Below the pieces are notes generated by a model that saw only the letters and a program-made list of their open reading frames with translations, was not told the DNA's origin and did no database searches. A stretch of 64,000 nt of DNA from assembly GCF_024661895.1 (NCBI RefSeq), contig NZ_CP102453.1, positions 2,852,001 to 2,916,000 of the forward strand, written 5' to 3'. Numbering within the stretch: the stretch's first letter is position 1; each line of letters opens with the position of its first letter. A program made the translations under genes and the position numbers. The stretch is from Fundicoccus culcitae (lineage in GTDB: Bacteria > Bacillota > Bacilli > Lactobacillales > Aerococcaceae). Shown piece after piece: positions 24,382 through 32,500 of the stretch.

Positions 24382-25656
24382 ATGAAAAAAATTAAAGTTT
24401 TACTCGCTAGTTTAGCTGCTACTGTTGGATTATCTGCCCTTAGCCCATTGGCTTCTGCTCAAGAACCTGTTGAATTAACATTCTGGCATGCAATGAATGG
24501 TCCGCACCAAGAAATGATTACGGAATTAGTTGGGGAATTTAATGCGTCTCAATCGGATTATGTTGTTGTTGAACAAAACCAAGGTGATTACAGTACCTTA
24601 TCACAAAGTATTATGGCTTCAGGTGCTGCAGGTGACTTACCAACAATTGCTCAAATGGCTGCTTCTAACATGCCAGACTATATGGATTCAGGTATTTTAT
24701 TAGCTCTAGATGATTTATTAACTGACGAAAATAACTTTGGTGAAGACTTATATGGTGATATCTTCCCTGGATTCCTTGAAGGTGTAACGTTTGATGATCA
24801 AGTTTATGCTATTCCATTCTCAAAATCGGTTCGTTTAATGTATGTAAACGAAGATTTATTAGCTGAAGCTGGTTTTGATACTATTCCAACGACTTGGGAA
24901 GAAGTTGAAGCATTAGGTGTGGCTTTACAAGAAGCAGGTTTAGAAAATCCAGCCATGGGTCTTGAAAACAGCTTCTCAATGGAAGTTGAAACAATGGCAC
25001 GCCAAAATGGAGCTGCTTGGGTTTCTCAAGATTTATCAACAGTAGAAATCGCTTCTGAAACAGCGATTGCTCCAATTCAATTCTTAAAAGGTTTAATCGA
25101 TAACGGCTATGCTCGTACTGCGGGTGAAGATGGTTACATGTCTGGTCCTTTCTCACAAGGTGAAACAGCTTTATACATCGGCTCTTCTGCTGGTTTAGCT
25201 TATGTTACGCCAGGAATTGAAGAAAATAACATTGGTTTCTCAACCGCTGAAATCCCTACGTTTGGTGGTGGCGATAAATTAACCTTATTCGCTGGAAATG
25301 ATTTAGGTGTGTTTGCAACTGCCTCTGAAGAACAACAAGCAGGTGCCGTTCAATTCATGTCATTCTTACTACAACCAGAAAATACTGCACGTTGGGCTAT
25401 CGCAACTGGCTACCTACCAATTACCCAAGCAGGTGTTGATTCTGAAACTTGGCAAAACTACTTAGCTGAAAACGAATATGTACAAGCTGCTTCAGCTGAG
25501 TTAGCTTATGGTATGTCATCTCCACAATACGTGGGTGCTAGTGAAGTCTTCAATGCGTTCGAAACAACCCTTGAAAACATCATCTTAAACGATGCTGACA
25601 TCCAAACAGAAATGCAAGCCATAGAAGATTTAGTAAAAGGCCACTTAGGTTTATAA
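24382..25656 (+). CDS. ugpB: Glycerol-phosphate-type solute-binding protein UgpB
   Basis: Extracellular receptor of the importer, 424 residues from the ATG with GGAGGG upstream. The signal peptide (about 1-27) ends PLASAQE, a type I cleavage site with no lipobox cysteine, as in the other binding protein at 1605. The mature start VELTFWHAMNGPHQEMITELVGEFNAS matches UgpB. The operon's Pho box fits uptake of glycerol-3-phosphate or glycerophosphodiesters. How it stays at a Gram-positive surface without lipidation is unclear. Confidence 0.88.
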   Translation: MKKIKVLLASLAATVGLSALSPLASAQEPVELTFWHAMNGPHQEMITELVGEFNASQSDYVVVEQNQGDYSTLSQSIMASGAAGDLPTIAQMAASNMPDYMDSGILLALDDLLTDENNFGEDLYGDIFPGFLEGVTFDDQVYAIPFSKSVRLMYVNEDLLAEAGFDTIPTTWEEVEALGVALQEAGLENPAMGLENSFSMEVETMARQNGAAWVSQDLSTVEIASETAIAPIQFLKGLIDNGYARTAGEDGYMSGPFSQGETALYIGSSAGLAYVTPGIEENNIGFSTAEIPTFGGGDKLTLFAGNDLGVFATASEEQQAGAVQFMSFLLQPENTARWAIATGYLPITQAGVDSETWQNYLAENEYVQAASAELAYGMSSPQYVGASEVFNAFETTLENIILNDADIQTEMQAIEDLVKGHLGL

Positions 25657-25657
25657 T

Positions 25658-25672
25658 AATAAATATCACTGC
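25658..25672 (+). repeat. 15-bp dispersed motif, exact copy after ugpB
   Basis: AATAAATATCACTGC starts two bases after the ugpB stop and ends just before the terminator. It is identical to the copy at 58561, which also sits between a stop codon and a terminator. Confidence 0.75.
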
Positions 25673-25675
25673 AAG

Positions 25676-25712
25676 AAGCCGACCGGGTTTTACAACCCGA
25701 TCGGCTTTTTTT
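25676..25712 (+). terminator. ugp operon terminator, insertion site of the group II intron
   Basis: GCCGACCGGGTT pairs with AACCCGATCGGC, followed by seven T. The intron begins three bases after the T-run, the position typical of group IIC insertions. Confidence 0.9.
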
Positions 25713-25715
25713 ATG

Positions 25716-27589
25716 GTGCGCCCGGCATGGGTGACAACTTGGTGGTGAAAGTCCACTACAGGCTTGGCAGTAGGAACTGTTAGCTAAAGGCAAGGGTGTC
25801 CATCGTGAGGTGGAATCTGAAGGAAGCCGGAGGCAAACACTCGCACTGACGAACAGAAACTTCATATTAAGGCTGAACAGGGACGGACGAGCTTGCCTTA
25901 CAAAGTAAAGTCCAATACTGCACGAATCCCATACAGTAGATGAAGCAGTGACATGAGTGGAAGGTTGTCATTCTTACCCGGGGAGGTCTCATCAACGATA
26001 GTTAATCGTAGTAACAACGAATGATGAGAAGTCAGCAGACGTCATAGTACTAGCCTATAGCTAGGAAGGACAGAACAATAACAATTTTGAAAATCAAGGA
26101 GGTGGATACGTCACCGATAACGCAGACAACATCGTGATTAAGTTCGAAGAGATGGCTGCCTACAGAAGGATATGCTGGAAGCAAAAAGATATGTAGGAGT
26201 GCGGAGGTGTCGTAGCACAGATATGAATAAACAAAATGATATCTTACTGATTGACCAAGTAGTCAGTCAAACAAACATGGAACAAGCTATCGCTAAAGTT
26301 CGCAAAAATAAGGGAGCACCCGGTGTAGACGGGATGACGGTTAATGAACTAGACGAACATATGGCGACTTATGGGTCAGCCATTGTTCGAAAGCTCAAGG
26401 CTGGAACCTATCAACCACAACCTGTGAAACGAGTTGAAATACCCAAAGCTAACGGTGGAGTCCGCCTTTTGGGTATTCCAACGGTAAGGGATAGAGTCGT
26501 ACAACAAGCGATACTTCAAGTGATTGACCCGATAATTGACCCGCATTTCTCTGAATTTAGTTACGGTTTTCGAAAAGGTCGCAACGCTCATCAAGCGGTG
26601 GCACGAGTCATCAGTTACTACGAAGAAGGTTATCGTGTAGTAGTAGACTGTGATTTGAAGAATTATTTCGATACCATCAACCATCAAATTCTTAGAAATA
26701 ATCTTGAATACTATATTCAGGATAAAGTTGTTTTAAGAATTATCTGGAACTTTCTTAAATCAGGCATCCTGGACCAAGGCTTTTATGTTGAAACGGATAT
26801 GGGAACACCACAAGGAGGCCCCTTATCTCCGTTACTAGCGAATGTCTATTTACACCATTTAGACAGGGAGCTTGAGCGTAGAGGTCATAAGTTCGCTCGA
26901 TACGCGGATGATTTTGTCATCTATGTAAAGAGTAGACGGGCAGGCGAACGTGTGATGGAAGGTATTACAGACTTTATTGAAGGGAAATTACGTCTAACGG
27001 TGAATAAGGAAAAAAGCCGAGTGACGACACCCACCCAATCTAAATTCCTGGGGTTTCATATTCATAATAGCACGGGAAAGTAGGATGCCGACCTAGTCAG
27101 TCGGCTAAACAAAAGTTTCGCACCAAGCTCAAGAAGTTAACTCGTCGTAATCGACCTGGGTCATTTGAAGATATAGTAGTAGAAATCAATCGAGTGACTG
27201 TAGGGTGGATAAATTACTACAAAATTGGTTTTATGAAATCTTTCATGATAGAAACTCAGAGCTGGTTGAATCATCGATTGCGACAGCTCATCTGGAAAAG
27301 ATGGAAGAAAGTATCCACTCGGTATACACAACTTAGGCGACTAGGCATAGACCATGATGATTCGCTCAAGATGGCAGGGAGTCGTAAGGCTTATTGGAGA
27401 CTTTCACGGAGTGAAATTTTACACCGAGCCATCACAAACAAAAGGCTCGCTATCTGGGGATTGAAGGATCTAACCTACTTATATGAGCGATAAAAGATAT
27501 TTAAGTTATTGAACCGCCGTGTACGGAACCGTACGCACGGTGGTGTGAGAGGTCGACTAGTCAATTAATGACTAGTCTCCTACTCGATT
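25716..27589 (+). mobile_element. Group IIC self-splicing intron
   Basis: Begins GTGCGCCCGGCATGGGTG and contains blocks that match the known group IIC intron of Oceanobacillus iheyensis as I recall it: CAAGGGTGTCC, GAAGGAAGC, TTACCCGGGGAGGTC and GTCAGCAG. Domain V is GAACCGCCGTGTACGG paired with its partner arm up to GGTGGTGTGAGAGG. Domain VI is GACTAGTCA/TGACTAGTC, ending in CTACTCGAT. The maturase lies in domain IV and lacks an HNH endonuclease. The exact 3' boundary is uncertain by one or two bases. Ribozyme parts look complete. Confidence 0.9.
26223..27493 (+). pseudogene. ltrA: Group II intron reverse transcriptase/maturase, frameshifted
   Basis: Reverse transcriptase and maturase that would assist splicing and retrohoming. 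The RT domain is intact from ATG 26223, including GTPQGGPLSPLLANVYL and the catalytic YADD (FARYADDF). The frame hits TAG at 27081. Reading on in the +1 frame restores the expected sequence (VGCRPSQSAKQKFRTKLKKL, then RRNRPGSFEDIV) and the maturase domain VGWINYYKIGF to a stop at 27493. Adding one base near 27078 (the AAAG run) gives about 423 residues, the normal length. So this is a single-base deletion, either real inactivation or a sequencing error; no endonuclease domain is expected in this class. Confidence 0.85.
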
Positions 27590-27720
27590 GGTGCTTGCGA
27601 TGATGCGCGATTCCGCAATATGCCGGACTTCGAAAACGGGCCTTTCGCCGATTCACATCCTATGCCACGGTTGCTTTCCCCGATGGATGCTGAGGCTTAT
27701 CCACTTTCTACTTCCCACTT

Positions 27721-28045
27721 GCGGTGGCGAAGCTTATGTTTTTCCTCTTCACCTAGGCGAACGCCAAATGAGTCGCTGTTTGGCGGGGGATTGGGGGGCG
27801 AACGCCAAATGAGTCGCCGTTTGGCGGGGGATTGGGGGGCGAACGCCAAATGAGTCGCTGTTTGGCGGGGGATTGGGGGGCGAACGCCAAATGAGTCGCT
27901 GTTTGGCGGAAGATTGGGGGCTCGTCATTTCACTCTTCCAACGGCTCAGCCTACTTGGCAGCTTTCTGTTCCCATCGACGTCCGGCAAATCAAAATATAA
28001 GGTACGGCTTATCAAATCACCGGTCATTTACTTCCCACTTATCGG
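27721..28045 (+). repeat. Composite hairpin-repeat element, copy A
   Basis: Order: one unit related to the GGTGGCGA/TTCGCCACC array (27724-27753), a four-unit array (27757-27920), then a tail with CTCGTCATTTCACTCTTCCA, CATCGACGTCCGGCAAAT and ATCACCGG. The same order, reverse-complemented, occurs at 48690-49257 with different unit numbers. No convincing gene lies here; open frames run through all three phases of a 41-bp repeat. Confidence 0.8.
27757..27920. repeat. Tandem hairpin array, 4 units of 41 bp
   Basis: Four units start at AACGCC 27760, 27801, 27842 and 27883. Each carries CGCCAAA, a ten-base loop (TGAGTCGCTG in most units) and TTTGGCG, then a G-rich spacer. One loop differs by a single base. 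The same stem recurs at 48868-49102. Confidence 0.9.
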
Positions 28046-28208
28046 ATTGAAGATCCCATCCGCCACACAACTTGTTTATAGGCAGTTTGGAACTCCTATC
28101 CACCTCTCATAGGACTCTCTTGCGGATAGGATCTCTCTTCAGAGTAAGCGAGAAGTGAACGAGGGGGTTGTTTATGATATATCAATGCAATTAAAAGTTG
28201 ATTTTCTT

Positions 28209-28345
28209 CGATGAATCATCTGAATTTTATTTTTTACAGAAATCTCTAGTTTTAGATGACTAATCTGGCCACTGCTATCAGAGCAATAGCCAGATTAAGC
28301 ATTTGCCTAATAATTATTGGGAATTTCTTCTATCGGTGGGCTATT
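28209..28345 (+). repeat. Covarying-hairpin repeat element, copy 1
   Basis: Starts GATGAATCATCTGAATTT, continues TTTTACAGAAATCTCTAG, then the hairpin at 28262-28296 (AATCTGGC...GCCAGATT around TGCT-AGCA), then GCATTTGCCTAATAATTATT and a TTTCTTCTAT tail. Related copies at 28540, 28985 (minus) and 39391. Confidence 0.8.
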
Positions 28346-28539
28346 ATAGACTGATGGTCGACGGTCACTTGTCATAATTGCTGACTAAGTGGAACTAACT
28401 TAGCCGGAATATTCCACATAACTGATTAAGTGGGAAATATATTTCCGTAAAATAGACTACAATTAAGGCTATTCGGTCATGAAATTAGGTGTATGATGAT
28501 CGATTAGCTTTATTCGACGGCCTTTCACTCCCCACTTAC

Positions 28540-28618
28540 GATGAATCATCTGAATTTGATGTTTTACAGAAATCTCTAGTTTTAGTTGCCTAATAATTAT
28601 TGTGGATTTCCTCCATAG
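28540..28618 (+). repeat. Repeat element copy lacking the hairpin
   Basis: GATGAATCATCTGAATTT and ACAGAAATCTCTAGTTTTAG match copy 1 almost exactly, then the sequence jumps directly to TTGCCTAATAATTATT and TTTCCTCCATAG. The hairpin module is cleanly absent. Confidence 0.75.
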
Positions 28619-28670
28619 TTGGCTATCATCAACTAACAATCACTTACTTATCGCTTGTAATAAACCCTCC

Positions 28671-28940
28671 CATTGTCACTCAGATTTTCTCTCATGACAA
28701 TAAAGGCGCCCATTGTCACTCAGATTTTCTCACATGACAATAAGCCGTCCCAATGTCACTCAGATTTTCTCACATGACAATAAGCCGTCCCAATGTCACT
28801 CAGATTTTCCCCCATGACAATAAGCCGTCCCATTGTCACTCAGATTTTCCCTCATGACAATAAGCCCTCCCATTGTCACTCAGGATTTTCCCCATGACAA
28901 TAAAGGCGCCCATTGTCACTCAGGATTTTCCTCATGGTAA
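28671..28940. repeat. Tandem hairpin array, 7 units of 40 bp
   Basis: Units start at 28671, 28711, 28751, 28791, 28831, 28871 and 28911, exactly 40 bp apart. Each has ATTGTCA (or AATGTCA) and TGACAAT flanking about 16 bases centred on CAGATTTT, then a short spacer (AAGCCGTCC or AAAGGCGCC). The last unit decays into the flanking sequence. Confidence 0.92.
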
Positions 28941-28984
28941 GTGGGAAATGAGTTACCATCAGTTTATGATAGACCACCGTTGGA

Positions 28985-29122
28985 AGGGAGGGATTTCACA
29001 AAAAATATTAGGCAAATGCTTTGTTCGGGTCACTGCTCTCTTAGCATTGACCCGAATAGTCATTTTAATGTAACGATTCCTGAAAAAAATTCAAATTCAG
29101 ATGATTCATCGAAGAGAATCAG
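28985..29122 (-). repeat. Covarying-hairpin repeat element, copy 3 (inverted)
   Basis: Read on the minus strand: GATGAATCATCTGAATTTG, a CAGGAATC block, the hairpin TTCGGGTCAATGCT...AGCAGTGACCCGAA (plus 29024-29056), then GCATTTGCCTAATA and a CCTCC tail. The stem differs from copies 1 and 2 on both arms but stays paired. Confidence 0.78.
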
Positions 29123-29249
29123 CCTTTTATCACGTTGATGCATCGCAAACAAGCACGCGTTCACTTCGCGCTTACAAAGCACTCAAGAAAATGGAGAATA
29201 TGATGTCAATTACTGAAATACCGGCTTTCGATTATGCGGGAAGACCGCC

Positions 29250-29286
29250 AAATTGATTTGCCGGACTTCGTCGGGAAATGAAAGCC
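29250..29286. repeat. Isolated GCCGG/CCGGC hairpin
   Basis: ATTTGCCGG and CCGGCAAAT form a perfect nine-base stem around a loop containing ACTTCGTCGGG. It resembles the two-unit array at 48745-48830. The rest of 29123-29587 shows no gene; it ends in the promoter region and AGAAGGAGGAA ribosome site of the adhesin. Confidence 0.7.
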
Positions 29287-29410
29287 GGCAAATTAGGGTA
29301 CAAGTTGAAAATTATAGAAAAACCAGTCTTTTATTTCTCGCTTTGCGCTAATAGTCACGCCCATTTTTCAAACCCCCTTTTCAAACCCCCAAAATGCAAC
29401 GCCTCGTCCA

Positions 29411-29424
29411 CTGAGATATTTATT
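29411..29424 (-). repeat. Dispersed motif copy upstream of the adhesin gene
   Basis: CTGAGATATTTATT, matching the reverse complement of the 15-bp motif except for one base, in the accessory region before the adhesin. Confidence 0.5.
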
Positions 29425-29587
29425 AAAAAAAGTGGGGTAAAACATTTTCAAACTCTCAGGTAATTATGAAAAAAGCGTGAACTTAATGAGAAACTTTTAG
29501 TTAAAAATATGATATTTATTTGAGTTTAGCTTTTTCTTTAAGATATTATGATACATTTAAAGAGTAAACAAAGAAGGAGGAATTATC

Positions 29588-32500
29588 ATGAAATTGAAGA
29601 AAATTGCTAAACATCTTCTTATTTCGTCAATGCTTGTGTCAAGCCAGTTAGGCGGATTTGTGACCATCTTTGCGCAAGAAAGCATTGAAGTAAATATCGA
29701 TGTGTTTCTACAAACACAAATGAATCAGCCATCAGAGCAAACACAAATTTCGTATGATATTATTGATACCACATTATCGCAAGTGGTCTATTCGTATCGT
29801 TCCAATGATGTTCCCACAGAACCGTTGGTTTTAGAGCCGGGGAGTTATGTCTTACGTATTTATGATGCTCAGGGCTTTGTTCGTGACGGTGAATCAGTTA
29901 CTGCTTATCAAATCGAGCAATCCATTCCTCAATTATCGCAAGAGGATATTAATGCTGGCCGTGACAATAAAGAATTAGATAATTTAGGAGCGGTCAACAC
30001 GTTAGCAGATGGGACTGTTGTATATGATATCCCCTTTGACATCGAAGCAGGCCCTGACCTCGTTGACCCAACGACCCAACAAATGGTGACGGATTTGGAC
30101 ATTTTATTGACGGACCAAACCGCTGCCTCTATTCTTGGAGAACAAGGAAGCGATGAGACGCAACCTCCAGAAGCTCAAAATGGGGCTTTAGAGTTGCGGG
30201 TTTTTGACCAAAATGAAGTGGCTGTACCAAATGTCGTATTTGCATTAGGTGATTATTCACTGCAAACAGATGAAAATGGGTTGGCTCATTTAAATGATTT
30301 AGCGGCTGGAAACTATCATTTGAGTGTAGCGGAATTACCTGCAGGATTTACTGGACAATATGAGGTCGATTTAACCATTAACGCCAATGAAATTTCGCAA
30401 GTAACGATACATTTAGAAAGTACCCCACAATCCAGTAACCTCCAAATAAATATCACTGATCAAAACCAAGAGCCAGTGCCTAATGCCCAATTTTTAGTGG
30501 GCGATCAAATAATTACATCCAATGAAGCAGGTGTTGCTTCTCTATCAGAGTTACCCTTAGGTGATTATTATTATGCAATCTCTAGTTTACCCGAAGGCTA
30601 TACCGGATGGGCAGAAGGAACCATAACAGTCGTTGCTGATGCAACTTCTGAAGTTAATATTACGGTAGAACGTCAAGCCCAAACAAATCAGGCTGAAATT
30701 ACCGTCTTAGACCAAAATGGTGCACCTATTCCAGGGGTAGAGCTTGTTTTAGGTGATCAGTTGGCAACAACAAATGAAGACGGCGTAGCTAGCTTTAGTG
30801 AACTGCCGTTAGGTGATTACTATTATTATGTTAATGCTATTCCTGAAGGTTTTTCAGGTTCGTTTGAAGGGACCTTAACCGTAACCGCTGAACAAACTTC
30901 CACGACGACTGCTTACTTAGAACAGGCAGCGCAAACGAACGCAGCGGAATTTACAGTGGTTGATCAAAATAGTGCCCCAGTGCCAAGCGTTGAGATTACC
31001 GTTGCTGATCAAGTTATCGCAAGTAATGAAAATGGCGTCGCCAGCATAGCTGACTTACCTTTAGGTGACTACAATTATGCCATTAGCAGTCTGCCTGAAG
31101 GATATAGTGGAACTGCTGAAGGTGTCGTGTCTATTGTGGCGGATTCAATCGCTACCACTACCATAACGGTTGAACAACAAACTCAAACCAGCCAAGCAGC
31201 CATTACTGTCTTGGACCAAAATAATACGCCGATACCAGGTGTTGAAATTACCTTGGGTGAGCAAGCTGTTACTACCAACGAAAATGGGGTAGCTACCTTT
31301 AGTGAACTAGCTCTTGGAGACTTTACCTATAGTGTCACAGCTTTACCTGAAGGGTTTAGTGGTTCTCCCGAAGGTACCCTAACTATTTTGGCAGATGCAA
31401 CTTCTGAATTAACTATCGCCGTTGAACGCTTAGCCACATCAAGCCAAGCGGAAATTACCGTACTTGATCAAAATAACGAAGCTGTTCCTGGGGTGGAGGT
31501 CGTTTTAGGCGACCAAGTAGCTACGACTAATGAAAGTGGCCTAGCAAGCTTTACGGAAGTACCTTTAGGTGACCAATACTATTATGTTAATAGCTTGCCA
31601 GAAGGCTACAGTGGTTCAGCCGAAGGGACCTTAACCGTAGAAGCTGACCAACTAGCTACCACCACCCTTCATTTAGAACGTGCGCCACAAACCAATCAAG
31701 CCATATTTACGCTTACAGACCAAGATGGACAAGCGGTCGCAAATGCCGAAATTACAGTAGCAGATCAAGTGATGACGACGAATGAAAATGGTGTCGCCAA
31801 TCTGCCGAATTTACCTTTAGGGGATTACAATTATGCTTTGACTAGCTTGCCAGAAGGTTACACGGGTTCGGCTGAAGGTGTTGTGACCGTGACGGCGGAC
31901 GCAGTGGCTGAGGTTAACATACAAGTTGAACGGGCTCCACAAACAACGACAGTAACCTTTACGGCTTATGACCAAAATGACCAATTAGTTCAGAATGTTG
32001 AAATTACCTTAAATGATCAGACCCTTTCAACCAATGAGGCGGGTGTCGTTGTGTTTGAAAATATCCAGGCAGGTAGCTATGACTATACCGTTAGCGGCTT
32101 GCCAGAAAATTATCACATCGAAAACCCAACCAATACCATTTTTGTACCCGAAAATGAACCAGCAACGGGGACGATTTTACTTACCTATGCAGAACCTACT
32201 GGGACGGTTCAATTCAATGTTCATGATCAAGAAAGTCAAGCCGTAGCCAATGCTGTCATCCAAGTAAACAATCAGGAAATAACAGCCAATAGCGAAGGAA
32301 TCGCTAGTATTTCGGACTTAGCTGTCGATACCGATTATAATTATCAGTTAGTGTCACTACCTGAGGGTTATACGGGACAAGCCAGTGATGTAGTAACCGC
32401 AAATGCTGAGGAAACAACGGTCGTTGATATTCAAGTCAATCGAACCCTTGCAGCAGGGCGATTTATTTTAATTGTTAATGATCAAAATGCCGAAGCGGTT

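Noticed and set aside
27588-28112. Small open frames after the intron
   Set aside because: They run through the 41-bp repeats and palindromic tail, with no ribosome site and no similarity to known proteins.
28671-28940. CRISPR array
   Set aside because: The 40-bp units are contiguous near-identical repeats with no unique spacers, and no cas genes are present.
30445-30458. Copy of the 15-bp motif inside the adhesin gene
   Set aside because: It encodes the common repeat residues INIT, so the match is probably set by coding sequence. The partial match at 52422 (INIG) is rejected for the same reason.
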